In this document: piece by piece, positions 34,069-43,243 of the stretch
How the letters are laid out: every line of letters starts with the position of its first letter
How positions within the stretch are numbered: the first letter of the stretch is position 1
Notes under the pieces: generated by a model
The model's database searches: none
Seen by the model: the letters and a program-made list of their open reading frames with translations, nothing else
Told to the model about the DNA's origin: nothing
Assembly (NCBI GenBank): GCA_020073305.1
Contig: JAIQFK010000012.1
Span: 124,001 to 188,000, forward strand
DNA length: 64,000 nucleotides
From: Terriglobia bacterium
Lineage (GTDB): Bacteria > Acidobacteriota > Terriglobia > Bryobacterales > Bryobacteraceae
Reading direction: 5' to 3'
Position numbers and translations under genes: made by a program

Positions 34069-37000
34069 ATGAGTCTTCGCTTAAAATTTTTGGCGGCTAT
34101 TGCCGTGTTCGCTGTTCCGTGCGCGATCGCGCAAACCACCGGGACGATGCAAGGCACGGTCAAGGACACGTCGGGCTCGATTGTTCCAGGAGCTAGGATC
34201 ACGGCGAAACTGGAAGGCGGCTCGGTGACGCGCTCGAACACCTCGGATGGCCGCGGGGAGTTCGTTCTGCCGACGATGCCGGTAGGCCAGTACACGATCG
34301 AGATCGAGGCCACTGGATTCAAGAAATTCGTGCAGGCCCACGTGGAAGTGACCCTCGGACACGTCATCAACGTGAACGCCACGCTGGAACTGGGCGAGGT
34401 CACGCAAACCGTAGAGGTTCAGGCCCAAGGAGTGCAGGTGGAGATGACCAGTACGCAACTCGGCGCGGTGGTCACCTCGCGAGCGGTAGTCAATTTGCCG
34501 CTCAATTCGCGGGACACCTACCAGTTGCTCCAACTGCAGCCCGGGGTTCAATCCCAGCAGGGCTACGATCTGTTTGCGGGCAGCGAGAACGCCGGCGTCG
34601 TGTCGGTGAACGGCGGGCGCGGGCGGTCGAACAACTTCAACGTCAACGGGGGCGACGCCAATGACCTTTTCATTTCCACGCCGGCAGTCGAGCCATCGCC
34701 CGATACGATCGAAGAATTTCGCGTGCTAACCAACACGTTTGACGCCGAGTATGGCCGAAATTCGGGCTCGGTGGTCAATGTCGTCACGAAAAGCGGGGGC
34801 AACAATTTTCACGGCGATGTCTACGAGTTCTTCCGCAACCGCGCGCTCAACACGCGCGGGTTCTTTGATTCGGAGAAGCCGAAGTTCAACCAGAACCAGT
34901 TCGGCGGGACGCTAGGGGGGCCGATCAAGAAAGACCGGACCTTCTTTTTTGTTTCCGCCGAAGACCGCGAGATCCTTCAGGGCACGTCGTCCGACCTGGT
35001 CACCGTGCCCACGATCGCGGAGCGCGGCGGCGACTTCTCGCAGGGTCCGAATGGGCCGCAAAGCACCTTCAGCGGCACACTGACCGATGACTATCTGGCG
35101 AAAGCACTCAACGCGCGGCCAGGCTGCGCAGGCGCCGTGGCGCAGGGGGGTGGAGCGCCTCTGGCCGCAGGGACGGCGTGGAGCGCGATTTTTCCCAACA
35201 ACAAAATTCCGGCGCCGTGTTTCGACCAGACGGCGCTCGACCTCATGAATCAGTACGTGCCGCTGGCCAATCGCGGCCTCAATCAACTGCAACTCGTACC
35301 GGTGGAGAAGAGCAGTGCCATCCAGTCTACGGTGAAGATCGACCACAGAATCAACGACGCGCACCAGTTGAGCTTCTACTATTTCCTCGATGATTCCGCA
35401 GATAGCCGGCCCTTTTCACACTTCCAGGCAGCGGGCGCCAACGTTACTGGTTTCGGCTCAAATTACAGCACGCGCACCCAACAGTTCAACCTGACCGAGA
35501 CCTGGATCGCAAGTCCCAGCGTGGTGAACGAAGCGCGGTTCACTTATTTCCGCGAGGGCCAACTCAAGTTCAATCATCCCCTGCACACCAACCTGGTGCA
35601 GGATTCCTGCAAGACGGTGCCTTCCGGCCAGTGCTTTTCCGATCCGACCAATCCGGTGTCTGGAATCACCCCGGGCCTAGGCCCGACCCACGAAGGCGTG
35701 CCCTTCATCTCGCTCAGCGGGGGATTCAATATCGGCAACAACTCCGAAGGCGAGCTGCCGCAGATCGGCAACAGCTTCCAGTGGTCAGACAGCCTCAGCA
35801 AGGTGGCGGGTTCCCACACTTTGAAGTTTGGAGCTGATGTACGGCGTATGCGCTTCGATCAGACGCTGTATTACAACGTGAATGGCTCGTTCAGCTTCAA
35901 CGCGGGCGGCACCAACGACGTCGGCTCCGACAACATCTTCCCGGATTACCTGCTCGGCCTCCCAAATGGGTACGGCCAGGGCTCGGCGCAGGTGGAAAAC
36001 GTACGGAGTACGGCGCTGTACCTGTACGCGCAAGACAGTTGGAAGCTGCGTAAGAATCTGACGCTGAATTACGGCTTGCGCTGGGAGCTGACCACGCCGA
36101 TTCACGATATCGGCCGCCGCGTGCAGACATTCCGGCCGGGACAGGCGACGCAGACCTATCCCTGCCAACTGAGCGCGGACAACCCGCTGGTGCAGACGTT
36201 CGGCACGACGGATTGCAGCCCGGGGAGCGCGGGTGAGTCCGTGTTTCCGCTGGGAGAAGTGGTTCCCGGGGACAAGGGCGTGCCGGACGCACTGACCTCG
36301 ACCTACTACAAAGCTTTCGGACCGCGCATCGGCCTGGCCTGGAGTCCTTCCGCCGATTCGGGTTTCTGGCACAAGGTGTTCGGCGGCGCCGGAGCAACCA
36401 GCATCCGCACGGGCTACGGCATGTTCTACAACCCCGTGGAGCAACTGGTGCTCGAGCAGTTCAGCGCGGAACCTCCGTTCGGCGGCAGCTCGTTCTTCAG
36501 CAACACGATGTTCAACACGCCATTTGTCGAGCAAAACGGCACGGTTGTGCCCAACCCGTTCAACGGCATCCTCGATCCCAAGCGCGGCACGCCGATCGAC
36601 TGGTCGCGATTCCGGCCGATCCTGTTGTTCGGCGAGTTCCAGCCGCACCTGCGAGCGCAGTATGCGGAGCAATACAACTTCACCATTCAACGCCAACTGC
36701 CTGGCGATACGCTGTTGCAGATCGGGTACGTGGGATCGCAGGGCCATCGTCTGCTGGCATCACACGACCTGAATTACGGCCAGGCACAGCCCTGCCTGGA
36801 TCTGAATCAGCTTTCGACTTTGGCGAACGACCCCGGACTGGCGTGTGGCACGTTCTATGCCGATTCCGCCTTCAGCATTGCAGCCAATGAAATTCCGGCG
36901 GGGTTCACGCTGCACCTGCCGTACGGCTCGGTGAAGACCGTGACCGGTCCCAATCCGAATCCCATCACGCTGGTCGGATTGCGTCCGTATTCCTCGCCGC

Positions 37001-37818
37001 TGTGCGAACCGACCACGGGAGTAGGCTGCCCGCCAGACGGTGTGCCGATATTCTCGAGTATTTTTGCCGAAGACACCATCAGCAATTCGAATTACAACTC
37101 GCTGCAGGTCAGCGCGGAGAAACGCTTTTCCAAAGGCCTGCAATTCCAGGCGGCGTATACCTACAGCAAGTCCATCGACAATGCCTCCAGTTTTGAGAAT
37201 GTGCTGAACCCGCAGAACTATAGCCTGAGCCGCTCGCTTTCTCTGTTCGACGCGCGCCAGCGATTCGTCTTCAGTTACTTTTACCAATTGCCGAAGTTCA
37301 GTTTTCACGGGCTGGCTGACAAACTCTTCAATGGGTGGGAGACTTCCGGAATTCTCACCTTCCAAAGCGGGTTTCCGGTCTTCATCACTTCGTCGGACGA
37401 CAACGAGCTGATGTACAGCGCGTTCTTTACGTATCCTGGCGAGCCGAACCTGGTGGCGCCCGTTCACCGGCTTAACCCCCGCAACGGGTACAATCTGGCG
37501 TTCGATCCCTCGTCGTTCCAGCAACCCGTGGACAGCAATGGCAATCCGTTGGGGATCATCGGGAATTCATCTCGTTCGGTTTGCTGCGGACCCGGAATCA
37601 ACAATATCGATTTCAGCCTGCTGAAAGACACCAAGCTCACCGAACGGTTCAAGATGGAATTCCGCGCGGAGTTCTTCAATCTCGTCAACCACGCGCAGTT
37701 TTCGAAAGTGGATGGCAACATTTCCGACGGCGATGTGACGCAGGGAGGTACGTTCGGCAAGGTACTGAGGGCGCGCGATCCCAGGCTGATCCAGTTCGCG
37801 ATGAAGCTGATTTTTTAG
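34069..37818 (+). CDS. TonB-dependent receptor 3 (carboxypeptidase-regulatory-like)
   Basis: The start is chosen at the ATG at 34069, behind a strong G-rich ribosome-binding site and giving a signal peptide (MSLRLKFLAAIAVFAVPCAIAQ); 15 open codons upstream are dismissed. The ~1249-residue product has a CarboxypepD_reg-like domain (about 25-110, 'GTMQGTVKDTSGSIVPGARI'), a plug with 'VVNLPLNSRDTYQLLQLQPGV' and 'IEEFRVLTNTFDAEYGRNSG', and a large barrel ending 'RLIQFAMKLIF'. It is the longest receptor of the four. Several Cys pairs lie in predicted surface loops. Located just upstream of the polyamine/GABA locus, it could serve uptake for it, but a hairpin in the 71-base gap suggests separate transcription. 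Confidence 0.92.
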   Translation: MSLRLKFLAAIAVFAVPCAIAQTTGTMQGTVKDTSGSIVPGARITAKLEGGSVTRSNTSDGRGEFVLPTMPVGQYTIEIEATGFKKFVQAHVEVTLGHVINVNATLELGEVTQTVEVQAQGVQVEMTSTQLGAVVTSRAVVNLPLNSRDTYQLLQLQPGVQSQQGYDLFAGSENAGVVSVNGGRGRSNNFNVNGGDANDLFISTPAVEPSPDTIEEFRVLTNTFDAEYGRNSGSVVNVVTKSGGNNFHGDVYEFFRNRALNTRGFFDSEKPKFNQNQFGGTLGGPIKKDRTFFFVSAEDREILQGTSSDLVTVPTIAERGGDFSQGPNGPQSTFSGTLTDDYLAKALNARPGCAGAVAQGGGAPLAAGTAWSAIFPNNKIPAPCFDQTALDLMNQYVPLANRGLNQLQLVPVEKSSAIQSTVKIDHRINDAHQLSFYYFLDDSADSRPFSHFQAAGANVTGFGSNYSTRTQQFNLTETWIASPSVVNEARFTYFREGQLKFNHPLHTNLVQDSCKTVPSGQCFSDPTNPVSGITPGLGPTHEGVPFISLSGGFNIGNNSEGELPQIGNSFQWSDSLSKVAGSHTLKFGADVRRMRFDQTLYYNVNGSFSFNAGGTNDVGSDNIFPDYLLGLPNGYGQGSAQVENVRSTALYLYAQDSWKLRKNLTLNYGLRWELTTPIHDIGRRVQTFRPGQATQTYPCQLSADNPLVQTFGTTDCSPGSAGESVFPLGEVVPGDKGVPDALTSTYYKAFGPRIGLAWSPSADSGFWHKVFGGAGATSIRTGYGMFYNPVEQLVLEQFSAEPPFGGSSFFSNTMFNTPFVEQNGTVVPNPFNGILDPKRGTPIDWSRFRPILLFGEFQPHLRAQYAEQYNFTIQRQLPGDTLLQIGYVGSQGHRLLASHDLNYGQAQPCLDLNQLSTLANDPGLACGTFYADSAFSIAANEIPAGFTLHLPYGSVKTVTGPNPNPITLVGLRPYSSPLCEPTTGVGCPPDGVPIFSSIFAEDTISNSNYNSLQVSAEKRFSKGLQFQAAYTYSKSIDNASSFENVLNPQNYSLSRSLSLFDARQRFVFSYFYQLPKFSFHGLADKLFNGWETSGILTFQSGFPVFITSSDDNELMYSAFFTYPGEPNLVAPVHRLNPRNGYNLAFDPSSFQQPVDSNGNPLGIIGNSSRSVCCGPGINNIDFSLLKDTKLTERFKMEFRAEFFNLVNHAQFSKVDGNISDGDVTQGGTFGKVLRARDPRLIQFAMKLIF

Positions 37819-37821
37819 TGG

Positions 37822-37846
37822 CCTGCTAAGCTTGAACGATAGCAGG
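37822..37846. terminator. Stem-loop between TonB receptor 3 and the aminotransferase gene
   Basis: CCTGCTA (37822-37828) and TAGCAGG (37840-37846) form a perfect 7-base stem with an 11-base loop, three bases after the receptor stop. No T-run follows, so it may act as a partial terminator or an RNA-processing element rather than a strong Rho-independent terminator. Confidence 0.4.
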
Positions 37847-37889
37847 AAAGCTGTACAAACTTGGCGATTGCCCAAAGGAAACCCTGTAG

Positions 37890-39266
37890 ATGTACAACGC
37901 ATTGAAAAAGGAGCTGGAGACTTACGAACGCCGCACGCCGCGCTCGCGTGACGCGTATCAGAAAACCGCAAAACGAGTACCGCTCGGTGTAGCCAGTAAC
38001 TATCGTTTTTACCCGCCGTATCCCATTTCAGTGAAGGATGGCCGAGGCGGCCGCATCCATGACGTGGACGGCAACGAATACATCGATCACAATCTTTGCT
38101 ACGGCGCGCTGATGGCGGGGCACTGCCATCCGGCGGTGATGAAGGCGGTCCGCGAACGCCTGGAGATTGGCACGCTGTTCGGCATGCCGCACAGCATGGA
38201 ACTCGAACTGGCGGAGGAAATCTGCGCGCGGTTCCCGGTGGAGATGGTGCGCTTTGGCAATAGCGGGTCGGAAGTAACCATGCACTCGCTGCGCCTGGCG
38301 CGTGCCGCAACCGGCCGCAGCAAGATCATCAAGATGGAAGGCGGCTATCACGGAGGGCACGACGCGGTTTCAGTCAGCGTGAAACCCAAGGCCCACCAGT
38401 TCGGCGACCCCGAGAATCCCACGCCGGTGATTTCGAGCGCCGGAGTGCTTAAAGGCACCGCCGATGCCACGCTGGTTGCGCCGTTCAACAACTTACCGGC
38501 CATCGAGCGCCTGTTCGCCCAAAATCCAAATGAGATTGCGGCGGTGATTCTCGAGCCGGTCATGATGAACATCGCGTTCTGCATGCCGGACGAGGGCTAT
38601 TTGCAGGGGCTGCGCGACATCACGAAGCGCCACGGCGCGCTGTTGATTTTTGACGAAGTGAAGACCGGGGCCAAGCTGGCGCGGGGCGGCGCTTGTGAAT
38701 ATTTCGGAATCCGGCCGGACATCATCACTCTGGGCAAGTCGATCGGCGGAGGTTTTTCGCTGGCAGCGTTTGCCGCCAGCCGGGAGATCATGGACGTCAT
38801 CGCGCAGCAGAAGATGTTCCACGCCGGCACTTACAACACCAATCCGGTGGTGATGGCCGCCGGCCTCGCAACTTTCCGAGAAGTGCTGACGCCGGCGGCG
38901 TACACGCACATCAATAAAATCGGCCGGAAGCTGGTGGAAGGGTACGGCCAGATCATCCGGGACACCGGCCTCATTGCGTATGTCGATGGCGCCGGCGCGA
39001 ACGGCGCGCTGATGTTCTACCCCAAGCGGGTGCGCAATTATCGCGACTGGGTTCAGGCTGACGAGGAGGTCTGGACGCACTATTGGTTCGCCATGACCAA
39101 CCGCGGCGTGATGGCGCAGCCTTACTGGTGGGACGAGCAATGGACGCTTTCGGTGGCACACACCGAAGCCGACATTGACCGCCACCTGGAGGTGTTCGCG
39201 GAAGTGGCTCCGGCGCTGGCCCAGGCTCAACAGGAACGCCAGGCCGTTCCGGCGCACACGGCCTGA
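37890..39266 (+). CDS. Class III aminotransferase (glutamate-1-semialdehyde-aminotransferase-like)
   Basis: A 458-residue PLP enzyme. Conserved blocks: 'DVDGNEYIDHNLCYGALMAGHCHPAV', 'RFGNSGSEVTMHSLRLARAATGRSKIIKMEGGYHG', 'ALLIFDEVKTGAKLARGG' (cofactor Asp), and K283 in 'IITLGKSIGGGFSLAAF', the Schiff-base Lys. The FGNSGSE and GGYHGGHD blocks place it near the GSA-aminomutase/omega-transaminase branch rather than GabT. It is unlikely to be the haem-pathway HemL because the C-terminal half is divergent ('THYWFAMTNRGVMAQPYWWDEQWTLS') and the neighbours are amine-metabolism genes. It probably acts on a diamine, omega-amino acid or an amino-aldehyde product. It starts the polyamine/GABA gene run. 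Confidence 0.82.
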   Translation: MYNALKKELETYERRTPRSRDAYQKTAKRVPLGVASNYRFYPPYPISVKDGRGGRIHDVDGNEYIDHNLCYGALMAGHCHPAVMKAVRERLEIGTLFGMPHSMELELAEEICARFPVEMVRFGNSGSEVTMHSLRLARAATGRSKIIKMEGGYHGGHDAVSVSVKPKAHQFGDPENPTPVISSAGVLKGTADATLVAPFNNLPAIERLFAQNPNEIAAVILEPVMMNIAFCMPDEGYLQGLRDITKRHGALLIFDEVKTGAKLARGGACEYFGIRPDIITLGKSIGGGFSLAAFAASREIMDVIAQQKMFHAGTYNTNPVVMAAGLATFREVLTPAAYTHINKIGRKLVEGYGQIIRDTGLIAYVDGAGANGALMFYPKRVRNYRDWVQADEEVWTHYWFAMTNRGVMAQPYWWDEQWTLSVAHTEADIDRHLEVFAEVAPALAQAQQERQAVPAHTA

Positions 39267-39293
39267 AGCGGGCGAGGTAATCCTCGGCGCTCG

Positions 39294-40721
39294 ATGGCTT
39301 CTTCGATGGCCACCAACACTGCCCAATCCGCCGTCCATGCTGCTCCGCACCTGCGGCGCGTTCTCGGCACATGGGACCTGACCTGGTTGTGCGTGGTGGC
39401 CATCACCAATATGAATCTGGTGCCCGTAGTGGCCGCCGGCGGATTCACAACCATCTGGCTCTGGCTGCTGGCGCTGGCATTTTTCTTCTGGCCGCAGGGG
39501 ATTGCGGTGATCGAGCTGTCCCATCGCTTCCCCGGCGAAGGCGGCATTTATCTGTGGGCCAAGGAAATGTTCGGAGACTTTCACGGCTTCATGTGCGGCT
39601 GGTGCTACTGGCTCACGAACATGTTTTTCGTGCCCACGCTTTTGTTCTACCTGACGGGAATTTTGGCTTTTGGGGGCGGCAAGCAGGCCGCCGCGCTCGC
39701 CGAGAACCGGCTGTTCTTTTTTCTGGTCAGCCTGGGCATGTTGTGGCTGACCGTGATTTTGAATATACGCGGCATGGGCGTAGGCAAGTGGGTCAACAAT
39801 CTCGGCGGCATGGGAACTTTCGTAACGGCGGTCGTGCTCATCGGGCTTGGCGTCTTCACGGCCATTCGCCACGGAATCAACATTCCGCCGCAGAGCTTCA
39901 GCCCGGGTGATTGGGATTGGCGCCTGGTGTCGTCGTTCGGGGTGATCTGTTTTGGTCTGGTGGGCCTGGAACTCGGTCCGGTGATGGGAGACGAGATCCG
40001 CGATCCTGACCGGACCGTGCCGAGGGCGGTGGTGTGGGGCGGTGTGCTCTCGGGGGCCATGTACGTGGGCGCCACGTTGTGCCTGCTGCTAGCCGTTCCG
40101 CAGAAAGACATGACCGTGATTCAGGGGGTTCTGCAAGCCGTGGACAAGATGACGGCGCATACGGGACTTGTCTGGGTGTTGCCGCCACTCGCGCTGGTGA
40201 TGATGTTTGCGATCGCGGGTTCGACCTCAGCGTGGATCAGCGGCTCGGCCCGCATCCTGTTTGTGTCGGGCCTGGACCGCTATTTACCGCGCATTTTCGG
40301 CGAGATTCACCCGCGGTATGCAACGCCGCACGTGGCCCTGGCCGGCCTGGCCCTGCTGTCCTCCGCGATTGTTTCAATGAGCTTCATCGGCGCGTCGGTA
40401 AAGGAAGCATATACGACACTGCTGGATCTCTCGGTGCTGTTGCAGATGCTCTCCTTCCTCTACCTCTACGCCACGTTGCTGGCTGTGGCCATCCGGGGCG
40501 GCGCAGGCTACTTCAGCAAACGGCGGATCTGGTTCGCGGCGCTGAGCGGGCTCGTGACCACGACAATGGGCGGATTGGTGGCGTTCGTGCCTTCGCACCA
40601 AATCAATTCGATCTGGATTTTCGAGGTGAAGATGGTGCTCGGCTGTGGCCTGTTTGTGTGCCTGGCGGCATTTTTGTTCCGGTACTATTCGGGACGGAAA
40701 AGGGAGTTGGGGAGACCGTGA
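39294..40721 (+). CDS. APC-family amino acid/amine permease
   Basis: A 475-residue inner-membrane protein with 12 predicted helices. Helix 1 has the family's unwound pattern ('LTWLCVVAITNMNLVPVVAAGG'), followed by 'SHRFPGEGGIYLWAKEMFGDFHGFMCGWCYW' (the GG-x-Y block conserved in APC transporters) and 'FGLVGLELGPVMGDEIRDPDRTVPRA' in helix 6-loop, the E-x-x-x-P-x-R-x-x-P-R-A signature. Such transporters exchange or import amino acids, GABA or polyamines. Its place between two aminotransferases suggests GABA or a related omega-amino acid as substrate. Spacing to the upstream gene is 27 bases. Confidence 0.87.
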   Translation: MASSMATNTAQSAVHAAPHLRRVLGTWDLTWLCVVAITNMNLVPVVAAGGFTTIWLWLLALAFFFWPQGIAVIELSHRFPGEGGIYLWAKEMFGDFHGFMCGWCYWLTNMFFVPTLLFYLTGILAFGGGKQAAALAENRLFFFLVSLGMLWLTVILNIRGMGVGKWVNNLGGMGTFVTAVVLIGLGVFTAIRHGINIPPQSFSPGDWDWRLVSSFGVICFGLVGLELGPVMGDEIRDPDRTVPRAVVWGGVLSGAMYVGATLCLLLAVPQKDMTVIQGVLQAVDKMTAHTGLVWVLPPLALVMMFAIAGSTSAWISGSARILFVSGLDRYLPRIFGEIHPRYATPHVALAGLALLSSAIVSMSFIGASVKEAYTTLLDLSVLLQMLSFLYLYATLLAVAIRGGAGYFSKRRIWFAALSGLVTTTMGGLVAFVPSHQINSIWIFEVKMVLGCGLFVCLAAFLFRYYSGRKRELGRP

Positions 40722-40815
40722 GCTGGAACTCGGACCGTGGGGGATTGAAGAGTATCTCGAAACCAAGCAGGTCCACATCAACCTGAACGAGCAGCCTATC
40801 GGGTGGTACTGAATT

Positions 40816-42180
40816 ATGTCTGCAATCCGTTTACGAACCGCGATACCAGGTCCCCGTTCCCAGGAGTGGCTAAGCCGCCGCACGAATGCGGTGCCGAGGG
40901 GTGTTTCGCAGATCACACCGGTGTTTGTGGAGCGTGCTGAAGGCGCGGTGATCGAAGACGTTGACGGCAACCGCTTCATCGATTTCGCAGGCGGCATCGG
41001 CTGCTTGAATGTGGGGCATTCGGCTCCAGACGTGGTGGCAGCTCTGCGTAGGCAGATCGACCGTTTTCTGCACACCTGCTTCATGGTGACGCCGTATGAA
41101 AGTTACGTGAAGCTGGCGGAGCGCCTGAATGCGGCCGCACCGGGCGATTTTCCCAAGAAGACACTCCTCGTGAATAGCGGCGCCGAGGCCGTGGAGAACG
41201 CCGTGAAAATCGCGCGTGCCTATACGCGGCGGCCGGCCGTGATCTGTTTTGAAGACGCTTTTCACGGGCGGACGCTGTTAACGATGTCGCTGACCAGTAA
41301 GACCCATCCTTATAAAGCGGGGTTCGAGCCTTTTGCCAGCGACGTGTACCGCATTCCTTACGCCTATTGTTACCGGTGCTCGTACGGGTTGAAGTATCCT
41401 TCGTGCGCGGTGCATTGCGCGCATCACCTGGAGGACACGTTCGCTCGCGTTGTGGCGGCGGAGTCGGTGGCGGCGGTGATCGTCGAACCGGTGTTGGGCG
41501 AGGGCGGTTTCGTCACGCCGCCTCCGGAGTTCTTGAGTACTCTGCATGAAATCTGCCGGCGCCACGGCATTGTGTTTATCGCCGATGAGGTGCAGACCGG
41601 ATTTGGACGGACCGGAAAACTCTTCGCATGCGACCACTTCGGTATCGAGCCTGATCTTCTGGTGACCGCCAAGAGCCTGGGCGGAGGACTGCCGCTGGCC
41701 GCTGTCACGGGGCGTGCCGAGATCATGGATCACACCGGGCCGGGGTCGCTGGGCGGGACTTTCGGCGGGAATCCCCTCGCCTGCGAGGCCGCTCTGGCGA
41801 TGCTGGACGTGATGGAACGGGAAAAACTTCCGGAGCGCGCCGCACGACTTGGAGAGCGCTTCACAGCCCGCGCACGGCTCTGGCAGGGGCGCTGGCCGCA
41901 GGTGGGCGAGGTTCGCGGGCTGGGCGCTATGCAAGCCATCGAACTGGTGCGATGTCGTGGAACGCTGGAACCGGCCGGCGAGGAAACCAAAGAGATTACT
42001 CGCTTCTGCTGCGAGCGAGGGCTCATCTTGATCTCGGCGGGTTCTTACAGCAACGTAATCCGCGTCCTCATGCCGCTCGTGATCACCGACGAGGAGTTCG
42101 AGGAAGGGCTGAACATACTCGAATCGGCGCTCGAAGCCGTCCTCACCGGCAGCCGGGAGCGCGAAAACGTGGTGGCTTGA
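40816..42180 (+). CDS. gabT: 4-aminobutyrate aminotransferase (GabT-like)
   Basis: A 454-residue class III aminotransferase close to GabT/PuuE: 'FVERAEGAVIEDVDGNRFIDFAGGIGCLNVGHSAP', 'LLVNSGAEAVENAVKIARAYTRRPAVICFEDAFHGRT', 'VEPVLGEGGFVTPPPEFL', 'GIVFIADEVQTGFGRTGKLFA' (cofactor Asp and the GFGRTG motif) and K286 in 'LLVTAKSLGGGLPLAAVTG' as Schiff-base Lys. It would convert GABA and 2-oxoglutarate to succinate semialdehyde and glutamate. A Cys-rich stretch ('YCYRCSYGLKYPSCAVHCAHH', about 180-200) is present as in some GabT homologues. It is directly followed by the polyamine-transporter genes, fitting GABA as a product of putrescine/spermidine breakdown. Specificity is inferred from similarity and context. 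Confidence 0.88.
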   Translation: MSAIRLRTAIPGPRSQEWLSRRTNAVPRGVSQITPVFVERAEGAVIEDVDGNRFIDFAGGIGCLNVGHSAPDVVAALRRQIDRFLHTCFMVTPYESYVKLAERLNAAAPGDFPKKTLLVNSGAEAVENAVKIARAYTRRPAVICFEDAFHGRTLLTMSLTSKTHPYKAGFEPFASDVYRIPYAYCYRCSYGLKYPSCAVHCAHHLEDTFARVVAAESVAAVIVEPVLGEGGFVTPPPEFLSTLHEICRRHGIVFIADEVQTGFGRTGKLFACDHFGIEPDLLVTAKSLGGGLPLAAVTGRAEIMDHTGPGSLGGTFGGNPLACEAALAMLDVMEREKLPERAARLGERFTARARLWQGRWPQVGEVRGLGAMQAIELVRCRGTLEPAGEETKEITRFCCERGLILISAGSYSNVIRVLMPLVITDEEFEEGLNILESALEAVLTGSRERENVVA

Positions 42181-42190
42181 AGTGAACGGC

Positions 42191-43243
42191 ATGAAGCGCG
42201 TTTGGCTTGTCTGCCTGTTGCTAGCGGCCCTGATTTCCTGCCGCAAAGCGGCTCCTACGCTCGGCCTGCTGGTTTGGGAAGGTTATGCCGACGTGTCTTT
42301 TGTCCACGCGTTTGAAGAGAAATGTCGGTGCAAGGTCAGCGCCTCCTACATGGGATCGAGCGACGAGCTGGTGGCGAAGCTGCGCGGCGGGAGCGCGAGC
42401 AATTACGACATCATCTCTCCTTCGAGCGACGTGGCCACCATGATCGCTACCACCGGCTTGGCCGCGCCGCTGGATCTTTCCAAGATTCCTGCCTATGGCC
42501 AGTTGATGGCACGGCTGACGTCGCTGCCGCTCGTCAAGGCGGGAGGCAACGTCTACGGCGTTCCGTTCCAATGGGGACCCAATCCCCTGCTCTATGACAC
42601 CACGGCTTTCCCGAAGCCGCCCGAGAGATGGGGAGAGCTATGGGATGCCAAGCTGCACGGCAAGATTTCAGTGTGGGACGACCTCTCCACCGTCTACATG
42701 GCAGCGCAGGTCTTGGGATATGATCAGCCCGATCCCCACGCGCTTTACAATCTGACCGACGACCAACTAGAAAAAGTAAAGGCCAAGCTCATTGCTCTGA
42801 AACCGAATATTCGAAAACTCTGGTCGACGGGCGGCGAACTGACAAACCTGTTCGAGAATCATGAGGTGCAGGCGGCCATGGGATGGCCGCTCATGACCAA
42901 TCAGCTTCGCAAGCACAATTTCCCGATTGGGGAAACCATCCCCAAGGAAAACACCACCGGCTGGATCGACCACCTCATGATCACGGCGGCCAGCGAGCAC
43001 AAGGAACTGGCGCACCAGTTTCTCGCGTACCTGGTGGAGGCGAAGACCCAGAAGCTGATCGTCGACGTAACAGGTTATCTGCCCGCCAACCCGCAGGCTG
43101 CTCAGTTCATGACTACGGAAGAGAAGAAGAACCTGCACGTGGATGACCTGGATAACTATCAGAAGCGGATTTATTTCTGGGAGAACGTGCCGCGCCGTGA
43201 CAAATACAACCAGGTCTGGAATGAGGTCAAGGCTGCGCAGTGA
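42191..43243 (+). CDS. potD: Spermidine/putrescine-binding lipoprotein (PotD/PotF type)
   Basis: About 350 residues. The ATG at 42191 is preferred over the GTG nine bases upstream because it begins the lipoprotein signal MKRVWLVCLLLAALISC with lipobox L-I-S-C (lipidated Cys at residue 17). The mature protein has the PotD fold: 'LLVWEGYADVSFVHAFEEKCRC', 'YDIISPSSDVATMIATTGLAAPLDLSKIP', 'YGVPFQWGPNPLLYDTTAF', and 'VQAAMGWPLMTNQLRK'. It is a periplasmic-side, membrane-anchored substrate-binding subunit for polyamine uptake, with PotA, PotB and PotC encoded immediately downstream. Specificity within the polyamines cannot be resolved. Confidence 0.88.
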   Translation: MKRVWLVCLLLAALISCRKAAPTLGLLVWEGYADVSFVHAFEEKCRCKVSASYMGSSDELVAKLRGGSASNYDIISPSSDVATMIATTGLAAPLDLSKIPAYGQLMARLTSLPLVKAGGNVYGVPFQWGPNPLLYDTTAFPKPPERWGELWDAKLHGKISVWDDLSTVYMAAQVLGYDQPDPHALYNLTDDQLEKVKAKLIALKPNIRKLWSTGGELTNLFENHEVQAAMGWPLMTNQLRKHNFPIGETIPKENTTGWIDHLMITAASEHKELAHQFLAYLVEAKTQKLIVDVTGYLPANPQAAQFMTTEEKKNLHVDDLDNYQKRIYFWENVPRRDKYNQVWNEVKAAQ

